This document shows positions 51,848 through 61,392 of a stretch of DNA of 64,000 nucleotides, piece by piece (the first letter of the stretch is position 1; each line of letters starts with the position of its first letter). The position numbers and the translations under genes are program-made. The stretch covers positions 1 to 64,000 of the forward strand of contig NZ_BOLS01000012.1 in assembly GCF_016861785.1 (NCBI RefSeq), read 5' to 3'. The stretch comes from Lacticaseibacillus mingshuiensis. GTDB lineage: Bacteria; Bacillota; Bacilli; Lactobacillales; Lactobacillaceae. A model generated the notes under the pieces. The model was not told the DNA's origin, searched no databases, and worked only from the letters and a program-made list of their open reading frames with translations.

Positions 51848-51884
51848 GAAAGCGCTTGACCGAAAACGTTTTCGGAATTATGGT
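51848..51884 (+). promoter_or_regulatory. Promoter with LacI-type operator and cre of the phosphorylase locus
   Basis: TTGACC (51856-51861), a 17-bp spacer and TATGGT (51879-51884) form the promoter. The palindrome CGAAAACGTTTTCG (51861-51874) fills the spacer and AGAAAGCGCTTGAC overlaps the -35. The first fits a local LacI-family repressor and the second CcpA. A CCTCTATATTAGAGG palindrome lies upstream at 51724-51738. Confidence 0.75.
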
Positions 51885-51926
51885 TGTTTATGAAATCACT
51901 TACAAGTGCGAAATGGAGGCGGGAAG

Positions 51927-52352
51927 ATGCATACACGCTATACGATTGTTCGAGCGCTTGCTGGACTGATTGACTTCATTGTTGCTTATGTGCCAGCTGT
52001 GATCATCTTTGCTTTTGGACTTCATACGTCGACTCGCAATGCCGATCTGCTCGGCCAAGCAATCTTCGTCTTGTACAATATCGTGGCTTTGACTGGTTTT
52101 CACGGGCAGACTGTCGGCAAATATTTCGGCCATTTGAAGGTCGATACGGCTAAGCTCGCCAGTCAAAACGTGATGTTTGTCGGCATTCGCGAAGTGACGA
52201 AAGTACTATTCTTCACCCCAGTGATCGGGATCCCGTTGCTGATCGTCAACTTGGTTGTCTGCCTGCTTAAAGGTCGAACAATCGAGGATTACGTCGGACA
52301 AACGGTTGTTACAGTCGTCGAGCCAAGGGAGGTCGCCAATGAAACAAAATAA
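51927..52352 (+). CDS. RDD family membrane protein
   Basis: This 141-residue membrane protein has three or four hydrophobic segments and the RDD signature R-A-L-A-G-L-I-D-F near residue 8. Its GKYFGHLKV segment is also typical of the family. RDD proteins are poorly defined; some are sodium/proton antiporters. The ATG at 51927 follows GGAGGCGGG. It is the first gene after the LacI-type operator and overlaps the next gene by 14 bp, so it belongs to the sugar locus, but its job there is unknown. Confidence 0.75.
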   Translation: MHTRYTIVRALAGLIDFIVAYVPAVIIFAFGLHTSTRNADLLGQAIFVLYNIVALTGFHGQTVGKYFGHLKVDTAKLASQNVMFVGIREVTKVLFFTPVIGIPLLIVNLVVCLLKGRTIEDYVGQTVVTVVEPREVANETK

Positions 52353-52623
52353 GGCGATCACCTCTAGCCCGTTGTCGAATATCCCAACCGGTCCACTGCT
52401 TGCGATCGTATTCATTACGGTTGTCTTTGCGGCTTGGCTGGCCTGGCATTTTCGAGAGAATTACGACCCTAAGTCTTTGATCAAGTGGTATTGCTGGTAT
52501 GCGGTTCCGCTGTTGATCTTGGCACTGATCTTGCACGTTCAGGTTGTACTTGTGCTCGCGACCTGGCTGGCAGGGGCAGGAATCTTGGCATTTCGGTCGA
52601 ATCATTACTTCTATGGGCGCTAA
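52339..52623 (+). CDS. Small membrane protein of unknown function
   Basis: This 94-residue protein has three hydrophobic stretches (about 18-38, 52-66 and 66-84) and no recognised family. The ATG at 52339 follows AAGGGAGG inside the RDD gene. Coupling to the RDD gene suggests that the two work together in the membrane. Confidence 0.65.
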   Translation: MKQNKAITSSPLSNIPTGPLLAIVFITVVFAAWLAWHFRENYDPKSLIKWYCWYAVPLLILALILHVQVVLVLATWLAGAGILAFRSNHYFYGR

Positions 52624-52636
52624 ATTTTTTGCCAGT

Positions 52637-52666
52637 TTCGAAAACGTTTTTGTTAGCGATTACAAT
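52637..52666 (+). promoter_or_regulatory. Second LacI-type operator and promoter, upstream of GH65
   Basis: TTCGAAAACGTTTTTG (52637-52652) is a near copy of the palindrome at 51861. It overlaps the -35 zone of TACAAT (52661-52666), which lies 22 bp upstream of the phosphorylase start. Confidence 0.65.
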
Positions 52667-52687
52667 TTAATTGGATGGAGTTAAGCA

Positions 52688-55021
52688 ATGGAGACAACAA
52701 TTAGGTACCCCAAGGACGATCCTTGGCGCATTTCAGAAGCAACGTTTGATCCGCGGTTTTTAGGCAAGTACGAGACGATCTTCGCATTAGGTAATGGGTA
52801 CTTGGGTGCCCGTGCCGCCACTGAAGAACGGTATGTCGGGGAAAAACGTGACACATTCATCGCCGGGACATTTGACCGGTTCGATCGAGATGAGGTTACG
52901 GAACTGCCCAACATCCCAGATGTCTTCGCCGTTACGGTCATCCTCGATGGCCAACAGCTCGATCTGAACCAGGGTGAGGTCAGCGAGTATGACCGAACAT
53001 TGAATGTCAAAACTGGTGAGCTGACCCGGAGCTTCTTATGGACATATGCGGGGAAGCAATATCGGTTCCAATCCTCTCGTTTCGTTTCATTCAAACAGCG
53101 TCATGTTCTCGCGGAGCGCATTTCGATCACACCAGTCGCGGCTAACGCAAACATTCGGTTGACCGCCGGCATCGATGGTCAGATGACTAATAATGGGACT
53201 CAGCATTTCAATGATGACGTTAAACGCCTTTACCCAGGCCAAGTCCTTCAGCTGAGCGCAAAGACAGATCAGTCCGAGATCTATTTTGTCCTGACATCCG
53301 AGCATCGGTTCTCGACCGAGGGTGTGACGATGGGCAAAACAAAAACAGAGATGTTGCGGCGGCAGCTGATGTCGACCTACACCGCCGACATCGAAGCCGG
53401 CCATCCCTTTGTCTTCACTAATATCACCAATGTATACACGTCACGGGACATCGATGTTATCTACAAAGATCGCAGCAGTCTTCAAGCGCAAGGACTTGAA
53501 ACCGCAGAGGCACTGAAGCCTTTCAGCTATGAAACTTTACAGAAAGAAAGTGCTCAAGCCTGGGCAGACAAGATCTGGGATGCGATGCCGATCACGATCG
53601 ACGCCGACGAGAGCCGTGATGCGTTGGCCATCAATTTTGCCCGTTATCATCTGGCAGTGATGACGCCAGCGCATGATCCGCGAATGAACATTGGGGCAAA
53701 GGGTCTTTCAGGGGAAGGCTACAAGGGCCACACCTTCTGGGATACCGAGATTTTCATGCTTCCGTATTATATCTTCACCTACCCAGAAGTGGCCAAGAAG
53801 CTTGAAACATATCGGTTCCTGAGCCTTGGCGGGGCACGGCGAAAGGCTTCAGATAATGGCTATCATGGGGCGCAATATCCATGGGAGTCTGCTTGGATCG
53901 ATGATGGCGAGTCCACGCCAGTCTGGGGGGCGACTGATATCGTCACCGGCAAAGCGACTAAGATCTGGTCGGGCTTTATTGAACAGCACATCACGGCAGA
54001 TGTGGCGTATGGCATCAACGAGTACATTCAGGCGACAGGCGATCAGGAATTTGCTGAGACGATGGGCCACGAAGTTATTCTCGATACCGCACGTTTCTGG
54101 GCAAGCCGGCTGGACTGGAATGAAGACAAGCGCCAGTATGAGATCTTGGACGTGATCGGTCCGGATGAGTACAAGGAGCACGCCAACAATAACGCCTTCA
54201 CCAACCACATGGCCAAGTGGAACATGCAACTGGGTCTGGACCTGATCAAAAAGTTGCGTGACACCGCTCCGGCGGAATACACGCGGTTGGATGACCGGTT
54301 GAACCTCGACCAGTTGGAACAGGAAGTCAGCGAAAAAATTGACAAGTTATACTTGCCTGAGCCGAACGCAAATGATGTCATCCCTCAAGACGATGACTAT
54401 CTGAGTAAAAAGCTGATCGACCTGGCACCATACACGGTGAATGGCAAAGTTGGCAGTCTATTTGACCATTTCAACCTGGATCAGGTCGACCAGATGCAGG
54501 TCACCAAACAAGCGGATGTCATCTTGCTTCTGTTCTTGTTTGAAAAGCATTTCTCCAAAGACGTCAAGCTGAAAAACTGGGAATACTACGAGCCAAAAAC
54601 GACTCACGATTCCTCGCTTTCGCTATTGACCCACACAATCTTTGCCGCTGACCTCGGCGATAAGAAGATGGCTTATGACTTCTATCAACGGGCACGCGAC
54701 ATCGATATGGGACCGAACATGAGCAGTAGTGATGAAGGGATTCACGCTGCCTCGATCGGTGGTATTTGGTCCATGACTGTCTTTGGATTTGGCGGTGTTC
54801 GTTATCTCGATGGCAATCTGCGCATCGTGCCGAACCTGCCAGATGCTTGGCATGAATTATCGTTTCAAATTTGGTGGCATCAGCAGAAACTCGCGATCAC
54901 CGAGACGCATGATGCGCTAAAGATCAAGAATTTGACAGGAACGGCTGATATCCAGCTGGATTCTGTCGGGGGATCCTACACTGTTTCAGGGCATGACGAG
55001 TTAGTTATCAAATTGGCATAA
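52688..55021 (+). CDS. GH65 disaccharide phosphorylase
   Basis: This 777-residue GH65 enzyme has an N-terminal beta-sandwich (about 1-270) and an (alpha/alpha)6 barrel (about 320-690) with GHTFWDTEIFMLPYY (about 345-359) and the general acid E494 in VIGPDEYKEH, then a small beta domain. GH65 enzymes cleave maltose, kojibiose, nigerose or trehalose with phosphate to give beta-glucose 1-phosphate. The length and motif agree with phosphorylases, but the linkage cannot be assigned. The beta-phosphoglucomutase in the same locus fits the product. Co-location with an ABC importer and a LacI regulator indicates use of an imported disaccharide. Confidence 0.88.
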   Translation: METTIRYPKDDPWRISEATFDPRFLGKYETIFALGNGYLGARAATEERYVGEKRDTFIAGTFDRFDRDEVTELPNIPDVFAVTVILDGQQLDLNQGEVSEYDRTLNVKTGELTRSFLWTYAGKQYRFQSSRFVSFKQRHVLAERISITPVAANANIRLTAGIDGQMTNNGTQHFNDDVKRLYPGQVLQLSAKTDQSEIYFVLTSEHRFSTEGVTMGKTKTEMLRRQLMSTYTADIEAGHPFVFTNITNVYTSRDIDVIYKDRSSLQAQGLETAEALKPFSYETLQKESAQAWADKIWDAMPITIDADESRDALAINFARYHLAVMTPAHDPRMNIGAKGLSGEGYKGHTFWDTEIFMLPYYIFTYPEVAKKLETYRFLSLGGARRKASDNGYHGAQYPWESAWIDDGESTPVWGATDIVTGKATKIWSGFIEQHITADVAYGINEYIQATGDQEFAETMGHEVILDTARFWASRLDWNEDKRQYEILDVIGPDEYKEHANNNAFTNHMAKWNMQLGLDLIKKLRDTAPAEYTRLDDRLNLDQLEQEVSEKIDKLYLPEPNANDVIPQDDDYLSKKLIDLAPYTVNGKVGSLFDHFNLDQVDQMQVTKQADVILLLFLFEKHFSKDVKLKNWEYYEPKTTHDSSLSLLTHTIFAADLGDKKMAYDFYQRARDIDMGPNMSSSDEGIHAASIGGIWSMTVFGFGGVRYLDGNLRIVPNLPDAWHELSFQIWWHQQKLAITETHDALKIKNLTGTADIQLDSVGGSYTVSGHDELVIKLA

Positions 55022-55038
55022 GCCAGGGGGGAAACACC

Positions 55039-56313
55039 ATGAAGAAATTTGGAAAACGGCTCTTATCGATCGGCGCGACCGTCGCCGCAGTATTGACACT
55101 TGCAGCATGCGGCAACAAGTCAAACTCCAGCAGTAGTGACTCGACCAACTTCAAGGGACAAAACTTGAAGATTGGTGTCTGGATCGGCAACGATAACGAA
55201 AAGAAAGGTATGAACGACTTGATCAGCGGCTTCGAAAAGAAGACCGGCGCTAAAGTGACCGAAAAAGTTTATACCGACTTTAATACTCAGATTCAGGCTG
55301 ACTTAGCGGGTCATCGTGCACCCGATGTTTGGTACATGGACTCCTCCATGTATCCATTCTTCCAGAAGCAAGGTGTCTTGCAAGAGTTGAATAAGAAGGA
55401 TGTCGGCGAAAGCAACTTCTATCCTGCCCTGACAAAGGCTTACACCACCGATGGCAAGCTGTATGGTGTGCCGAAGGATACCTCGACGCTGGCACTGTAC
55501 GTCAACAATGACATGTTTAAGAAGGTCGGCGTTTCGATCGACAGCATTCCAAAGTCTTATGAAGACCTCCTCAAGTGGTTGCCTGGGTTCCAAGCAAAGC
55601 TTGATAAGGCATACGGCAAGAACAAAGTGAAGGCTTGGAGCTACAACCAGGATCTGGCACGTAACCTCTACATCCTTGAACGTAATGGCGGCAAGCCGAT
55701 CAAGAGCAACGGCAACGCCAACTTGTCCAGTGATGCGGTCCTTAAGAACCTGCAGCTCTACAAAGACCTTGTTGCGACGGGTGCAGCTGTCACGCCTAAG
55801 GGCATTGGCCAGGGCGATAACGGGACTGCCTTTGGTGCTGGCAAAGTTGCCATGATGGAAGAAGGCAACTGGACCTACGAAGTACAAAAGCAGCAATACA
55901 AGACCAACTTCACTGTTTTGCCAATGCTTAGCTATGAAGGCAAGCAAGGCGGGATGATCTTCACCGTTGGTTGGGGCGAATACGCAAACTCCAAGGTTAA
56001 GCCACTGGCGACTGCTTGGATCAAGTATGTGACCTCCAAGAATGTCATGAAGAAGTACATCACCACCACTGGGACCTTGCCAAGTCGCCCAGATGTCGCA
56101 AAAGCAGCGGATCTGACCTCTGACGCTTCTCTGAAGGTTCATCTCGATGCCAACGCTTATTCAACTGTTTGGCAGGACGGTACCACACTTGTCACCGTTA
56201 ATACCTCCTACCAGAACTTTGTTGCCAATGGCCTGGCAGGCAAGACGACCTTGAAGTCGGCCATGAAGAGCGCTGACGACCAGGCAAATGCCGCGATCGC
56301 CAAAGCAAAATAG
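55039..56313 (+). CDS. ABC transporter sugar-binding lipoprotein
   Basis: This 424-residue extracellular solute-binding protein of family 1 has a lipoprotein signal (lipobox L-A-A-C, Cys at about 24) followed by a flexible N-S-D linker. The mature part has the usual two-lobed features, such as APDVWYMDSSMYPFF and GVPKDTSTLALYVNNDMF. It captures a sugar or oligosaccharide for the two permeases encoded next. The start follows AGGGGGG, 17 bp after the phosphorylase gene. It is a clear member of the MalE/MsmE group. Confidence 0.92.
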   Translation: MKKFGKRLLSIGATVAAVLTLAACGNKSNSSSSDSTNFKGQNLKIGVWIGNDNEKKGMNDLISGFEKKTGAKVTEKVYTDFNTQIQADLAGHRAPDVWYMDSSMYPFFQKQGVLQELNKKDVGESNFYPALTKAYTTDGKLYGVPKDTSTLALYVNNDMFKKVGVSIDSIPKSYEDLLKWLPGFQAKLDKAYGKNKVKAWSYNQDLARNLYILERNGGKPIKSNGNANLSSDAVLKNLQLYKDLVATGAAVTPKGIGQGDNGTAFGAGKVAMMEEGNWTYEVQKQQYKTNFTVLPMLSYEGKQGGMIFTVGWGEYANSKVKPLATAWIKYVTSKNVMKKYITTTGTLPSRPDVAKAADLTSDASLKVHLDANAYSTVWQDGTTLVTVNTSYQNFVANGLAGKTTLKSAMKSADDQANAAIAKAK

Positions 56314-56341
56314 GCCTTAACAAACGCACTGGGGAGGTGCA

Positions 56342-57286
56342 ATGAGTATGGAAGCACCAGTAAATACGCCAAAGAAGAAACGGTTCCACTTGAACCGCAG
56401 TCAATCTGAAGCCGTCCAGGCCTATGCGTTCCTGCTCCCAGCCGCGATCATCGTTTTGGTCTTCTTTGTTGCCGCGATCGTCTTCGCGCTATACATGTCG
56501 TTCAACAAAGTCAACATGTACAGTGAGACATACGAGTTCCGGGGACTGCAGAACTACACCAATATTTTTTCTGACGGTATCGCGCTGACGGCGCTGAAGA
56601 ACACAGCCTTATTCTCGCTGGTCGTTGTGCCGACGCAGACTTTTTTCGCCTTGCTGATCGCATACGCCCTCAGCAACAAGAACATTCGCTTCAAGAAGAT
56701 GTTTCGCTTGATCTATTTCCTGCCAACGCTGACTTCTAGTGCGGCATTGACCCTGATCTTCATGTTTATCTTCAACATCAACGGGCCAATCAACGGATTC
56801 TTTACAGGAATTGGATTGTATAAAGATCCAATCAACTTCCTGCAGGAGCCACAATACGCGTTGAAAGTCATCATGGTCATGAATATCTGGTCGACAGTAC
56901 CAAACTTTATGACTGTCTATCTGGCCTCGTTGGTGGATCTGCCTGATTCACTGTATGAAGCGGCGGAAATGGATGGCGCCTCGTCCTGGCAGAAATTAGT
57001 TCACATCACAGTGCCATATCTGCGACCAATCACCACTTATGTTCTGTTGATGGGGATCATTGGGACCTTCCAGATGTTTGACCAAGCGTACATTTTCTCG
57101 AACGGGTCAGGTGGCCCAGACAACTCGACTTTGACGGTCGCGCTGATGGTCTACCAATACGCTTTCGGTCAAATGAACACCATGGGTTATGCCTGTGCGC
57201 TGGCGATCTTCTTGGCTGTTGTGATCTACATTGTTTCCAGATTGGCTGAAAAGCTGAATGGCGGCAACGGCTTGAAGGATATGTAA
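56342..57286 (+). CDS. ABC sugar transporter permease (MalF/MsmF type)
   Basis: This 314-residue inner-membrane permease has six hydrophobic segments and the EAA loop (LYEAAEMDGASSWQKLVHITVPYLRP, split near residue 205-230), which contacts the ATPase. It pairs with the next permease. The ATG at 56342 follows GGGAGG; an ATG six bases later is also possible. Confidence 0.9.
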   Translation: MSMEAPVNTPKKKRFHLNRSQSEAVQAYAFLLPAAIIVLVFFVAAIVFALYMSFNKVNMYSETYEFRGLQNYTNIFSDGIALTALKNTALFSLVVVPTQTFFALLIAYALSNKNIRFKKMFRLIYFLPTLTSSAALTLIFMFIFNINGPINGFFTGIGLYKDPINFLQEPQYALKVIMVMNIWSTVPNFMTVYLASLVDLPDSLYEAAEMDGASSWQKLVHITVPYLRPITTYVLLMGIIGTFQMFDQAYIFSNGSGGPDNSTLTVALMVYQYAFGQMNTMGYACALAIFLAVVIYIVSRLAEKLNGGNGLKDM

Positions 57287-57299
57287 GGGGGCTTGAACA

Positions 57300-58127
57300 G
57301 TGAAAAAAGGTCATATCGGTCGGACGATCCTTTATATCGTCATGACGATCTACGCGCTGATCACCCTTTATCCGTTCTTGTGGGCGCTGTCAGCATCGTT
57401 TGAACCGTTGAAAGTGATCGTCAGTGGCAACATGAGTTTGATACCAAAGGCGTTCACGCTCGACAATTATAAGTACATGTTTAGTTCTTCCGCGCTTTTC
57501 CCGCGTTGGTTCCTGAACTCGGTCATTGTCTCGGTACTGGGGACCGTGATCAACATCTTCTTGAATACCATGGCAGGTTATGCGCTGGCACGTTTGCAAT
57601 TTCCTGGCCGTGAACGCATCTACTACGCGTTTCTCTCGCTGATGATGATTCCGGCGCAGGTCCTGCTTATTCCTAACTATTTGATCTTGATGAACTTGGG
57701 GATGCTCGACACCTATCAGTCCTTGATCTTGCCGTCTGCGATCAACATCGGCAACATCTTCATGATGCGCCAATTCTTCCTGTCCTTCCCTAAAGACGTG
57801 GAAGAGGCGGCCAGCATCGACGGTTTGAGTCGTGTGCAAGTGTTCTTCCGCATTGTGTTCCCACTGGCTCGTCCGTCGATCGCGACACAAGCGATCTTCA
57901 CCTTCATGGGCTTTTGGAACAACTTCATGCAGCCGATGCTGTATATCACAACACCGAGCAAGTACACCTTGACCCTAGGGCTGCAGTCGTTCACCAACCA
58001 ACAGGCCGGCGTCCGCTGGGATCACACCATGGCAGCAAGTATCATCTCAATATTGCCGATCGTAATTCTGTATATTATCTTTAACAAGTTCTTCCTTCAG
58101 GGGATTAGAATGGACAATGAGAAGTGA
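57300..58127 (+). CDS. ABC sugar transporter permease (MalG/MsmG type)
   Basis: This 275-residue permease has six membrane segments and the EAA loop (VEEAASIDGLSRVQVFFRIV, about 165-184). The start is GTG at 57300 after GGGGG. No ATP-binding subunit is encoded in the locus, so a shared MsmK/MalK-type ATPase elsewhere probably powers the importer. Confidence 0.9.
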   Translation: MKKGHIGRTILYIVMTIYALITLYPFLWALSASFEPLKVIVSGNMSLIPKAFTLDNYKYMFSSSALFPRWFLNSVIVSVLGTVINIFLNTMAGYALARLQFPGRERIYYAFLSLMMIPAQVLLIPNYLILMNLGMLDTYQSLILPSAINIGNIFMMRQFFLSFPKDVEEAASIDGLSRVQVFFRIVFPLARPSIATQAIFTFMGFWNNFMQPMLYITTPSKYTLTLGLQSFTNQQAGVRWDHTMAASIISILPIVILYIIFNKFFLQGIRMDNEK

Positions 58128-58137
58128 TACGACCAGA

Positions 58138-58167
58138 GACCGGAACAGATTCTCGTTCCGGTTTTCT
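58138..58167 (+). terminator. Weak terminator after the permease genes
   Basis: GACCGGAAC pairs with GTTCCGGTT around GATTCTC-type loop bases and is followed by TTCTTT. It lies between the importer genes and the LacI gene. Confidence 0.65.
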
Positions 58168-58189
58168 TTGTAGATGGGGGTAATGACAA

Positions 58190-59215
58190 ATGGCAGTGAA
58201 GATCTATGATGTCGCAAAGGCGGCCGGGGTGACGTCAAGCACCGTCTCCCGTGTATTTAACGGGTACCCAGATATTAGCGAACACACCCGGAAAAAAGTG
58301 TATGAGGTCGCTGCCAAGCTGGGGTATACCCCCAACATCGCCGCACGCACTTTATCTTCGAAATCGTTGAAAACGGTTGCGCTGATCTTGAACGATCTGG
58401 TTGCCTCACGCTTTGATGGCGTCTCGATGCAAACGATTCTGGGTGTTTACAACTATTGCGAGACGCACGCCATGCAATTTGTTCTTTACCCAACAACGAC
58501 AAAGCTGCAGCACGAAAAAACGTTTGATCAGTTCTGCATGGAACGCAACGTCGCAGGCGCTGTGGTGCAGGGGCTGCACATCGATGACCCTTACATTCAA
58601 CAGATCTCCGAAAGTCAGACGCCGGTCGTGATGATCGACCTTGAGATTCCTGGTGCCAACACGGTCTCGATCTCTGTGGATAATGTGGCGGCCGAAAAAG
58701 AGGCGACCCAGGCGATTCTCAGACACGGGAAATCTCACCCCGTCATGATGAATGGGATTCCATCCGCTCAAGTTAGCAATCTCCGCGAAAAAGGGTTTCG
58801 CGAAGCGATTCACGATGCTGGATTGAGTCTATCTGATGATGCGATCATGTACGCCGATTTTGATATCGACAAGGCTGAGGCCGCCATGCGCAACGCGCTG
58901 GCAAGCGGTCGGGAGATCGATGCCGTGATCTGCGCCAGCGATGCAATGGCAATGGGCGTCATGACTGCCCTAAAAGCGGCCCATCGCCGCGTCCCAGAAG
59001 ACTGTGAAGTGGTTGGCTTTGATAACATCGCCATCACCGAGTATTCACAGCCGACCATCAGTACCATCGATCAGCATATGGAAAAAATCGGTGGCATGGC
59101 CGCTCAGCTGGTCGACAAACTGTTGAATGGTAAAGTGGCACCAAATATGCGGCACATCTTTTCGCCGCATAAATTTATTCAGCGCGAAAGCACTGGCGTT
59201 TATCCTGACAAGTAA
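58190..59215 (+). CDS. LacI family transcriptional regulator
   Basis: This 341-residue repressor has the LacI headpiece (about 3-50; IYDVAKAAGVTSSTVSRVFNG begins the helix-turn-helix, then the hinge NIAARTLSSK) and a periplasmic-binding-like effector domain (about 60-335). Its likely operators are the CGAAAACGTTTTCG palindromes at 51861 and 52639. It sits between the importer and the second GH65 gene and probably responds to the imported sugar or its phosphate. Confidence 0.92.
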   Translation: MAVKIYDVAKAAGVTSSTVSRVFNGYPDISEHTRKKVYEVAAKLGYTPNIAARTLSSKSLKTVALILNDLVASRFDGVSMQTILGVYNYCETHAMQFVLYPTTTKLQHEKTFDQFCMERNVAGAVVQGLHIDDPYIQQISESQTPVVMIDLEIPGANTVSISVDNVAAEKEATQAILRHGKSHPVMMNGIPSAQVSNLREKGFREAIHDAGLSLSDDAIMYADFDIDKAEAAMRNALASGREIDAVICASDAMAMGVMTALKAAHRRVPEDCEVVGFDNIAITEYSQPTISTIDQHMEKIGGMAAQLVDKLLNGKVAPNMRHIFSPHKFIQRESTGVYPDK

Positions 59216-59233
59216 TCACGAGGAAGTGACAGT

Positions 59234-61375
59234 ATGAGTCCTGCCTATCAGATCGCGCTCGAGGATCTCGCAAATCGCGAACCCGACACGGTCGCAACGA
59301 TTTTTTCCCAAGGGAATGGCACCTTTGGGGTCCGCGCTACAGATCCACTTCTGGCGGTGGATGGTACAGTGGTCAACGGGTTCTTTGAGACCTCGCCAAT
59401 CATTTATGGCGAGGCGGCCCACGGCTACGCAAAGGAACACCAGACCATTGTCCCTTTACCATCACTGCGGCATCTGACGATCATCGATCAAGCCGGTCAC
59501 CCTGCGGCCACGCACGCGTTAAAAGACGTTCGGTTGGACATGCAGACGGGCGCACTGACGATGACAACAGAGATCGTCTTTCCAGATGATGACCGCCCAC
59601 TTGAATTAACGACGACCTCATTGATCGGGCAAGCTGACCAAGATCTTACCGCCTATTTGCTGGGCTACACCTTGACGACAACCGCTTATGAAGGAGTGAT
59701 CACCTTCACCAAGGGACCGCTGGTTTTCCAGGAAAAAGAATCCGATATTGAACGAGATCCCCGTGTAGTGGTCCGGCCGTTGCAACTTAAGCACGCAATA
59801 ATTGACAGTAGCGCGACGGCCGTGGTGCAGCGGATTCAAACGACCGAGAGTCAGTTGACCCGCTTCATCAAAACCAGCAATGTTGCGGGGCTGACTCAGA
59901 CAGTCAAAGTGGCACCCGCTCAACCGGCGCACTTTGAGGCATATGTCCAAGTTGCCCAACAAGATAGTTTTGCACTTGACCTGGACGCTGCCGTTGCGCA
60001 ACGGACGAAGGCCTTCTGGCACCAATTCTGGGCATCCGCGGCGATCGACATCACCGGCGACGACAAAATGGCGCAAGGCCTTCATTTCAACGTCTTCCAA
60101 TTGGCCCAGTCGGCTAACCGGACAGGCGAGTATAGTATTGCGGCAAAAGGCGTCTCAGGACCGGGCTATGAAGGCCATTTCTTCTGGGATACTGAAATGT
60201 ACATGCTGCCGTTCTTCACCTATACCCATCCGGAAATTGCGCGCAAGCTACTGGAATTCCGCTATCGTCAATTGCCGCTCGCACGCAAACGGGCACGCGA
60301 CATGGGCGTTGCTCAAGGTGGCCTATTTCCATGGCGATCGATCAACGGCGCCGAAGCCAGCGCCTTTTTCCCGGCCGGCACGGCGCAGTATCACATTGAT
60401 GCCGATATTGCCTATGCAGTGGCCCAGTACTTTGAGGTGACGCAAGACAAAGATTTCATGGAGAAGTTTGGCCTGCCGATTCTATGGGAGACCGCTCAAT
60501 TCTGGCGCTATTTTGGCGCCTGGAGTGAGCGCGATGGTCGTCGCGTCTTCATGTTTCATGATGTGACCGGCCCCGATGAGTACACGGCTCTGGTCGATAA
60601 CAATACTTACACCAACCGAATGGCGAAGGCCAACATTGAGGATTTTCTCAGTGCCTATGCGCAATTGGCCGCCAGCAGTTCATTGGATATTGAGGAAGCG
60701 GACCTTCAAGCGTTAAAGGATATTGCAGCAGGCATCTATCTTCCCGAACCTGGGGACAACGGAGTCACGGCTCAAGACGACACGTTCTTGAGCAAGCCGA
60801 TTTGGCCGTTTGCGACCACCCCGGCAGATCATTATCCACTACTGCTACACTATCACCCGCTGACGATCTACCGCTATCAGGTCAGCAAACAACCAGATGA
60901 GCTAATGCTTGATATGCTGTTTCCTGATGACAAGGCTGTCTCACAGAAAAAGATCGACTACGCCTATTACGAGCGGCTGGCGACCCACGATTCGTCGCTA
61001 TCACGTAGCGCCTATGCAGTGCTGGCAGCCAACCTTGGCGATACAGAAAAGGCGTATCACTACTTCATGGATTCAGCATTGCTGGACCTGACGGATCTTC
61101 AGGGTAACACCAAAGACGGCCTCCACATGGCAAATTTAGGTGGTAGCTGGATGAGCGCTGCTTATGGATTCGCCGGGCTCAAGGTGGTTGAGGGTCAATT
61201 AAGCATTAGCAATCGACTGCCCGCCCAGTGGCAAACACTTGCACTGAACCTGCTCTTCCGCGGCCGCCAGCTTCACATCGTGCTGACCCATGACAACACT
61301 GTGGTGACGCTTTTGGCTGGTGAGCCATTGACGCTGGCCGTTGATGACCAAGAACAAGAAATTTCTCGAAAATAA
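59234..61375 (+). CDS. Second GH65 family glycoside phosphorylase/hydrolase
   Basis: This 713-residue GH65 protein is clearly different from the 777-residue enzyme upstream. It retains GHFFWDTEMYMLPFF (about 312-326) and the general acid E449 in VTGPDEYTAL. The gene is 18 bp after lacI and the start follows GAGGAAGTG. A second GH65 enzyme with distinct spacing suggests another linkage or chain length from the same imported substrate. The specificity is unknown; a phosphorylase is favoured by the neighbouring phosphoglucomutase. Confidence 0.85.
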   Translation: MSPAYQIALEDLANREPDTVATIFSQGNGTFGVRATDPLLAVDGTVVNGFFETSPIIYGEAAHGYAKEHQTIVPLPSLRHLTIIDQAGHPAATHALKDVRLDMQTGALTMTTEIVFPDDDRPLELTTTSLIGQADQDLTAYLLGYTLTTTAYEGVITFTKGPLVFQEKESDIERDPRVVVRPLQLKHAIIDSSATAVVQRIQTTESQLTRFIKTSNVAGLTQTVKVAPAQPAHFEAYVQVAQQDSFALDLDAAVAQRTKAFWHQFWASAAIDITGDDKMAQGLHFNVFQLAQSANRTGEYSIAAKGVSGPGYEGHFFWDTEMYMLPFFTYTHPEIARKLLEFRYRQLPLARKRARDMGVAQGGLFPWRSINGAEASAFFPAGTAQYHIDADIAYAVAQYFEVTQDKDFMEKFGLPILWETAQFWRYFGAWSERDGRRVFMFHDVTGPDEYTALVDNNTYTNRMAKANIEDFLSAYAQLAASSSLDIEEADLQALKDIAAGIYLPEPGDNGVTAQDDTFLSKPIWPFATTPADHYPLLLHYHPLTIYRYQVSKQPDELMLDMLFPDDKAVSQKKIDYAYYERLATHDSSLSRSAYAVLAANLGDTEKAYHYFMDSALLDLTDLQGNTKDGLHMANLGGSWMSAAYGFAGLKVVEGQLSISNRLPAQWQTLALNLLFRGRQLHIVLTHDNTVVTLLAGEPLTLAVDDQEQEISRK

Positions 61376-61392
61376 ATCAACGAGGTAATAAA

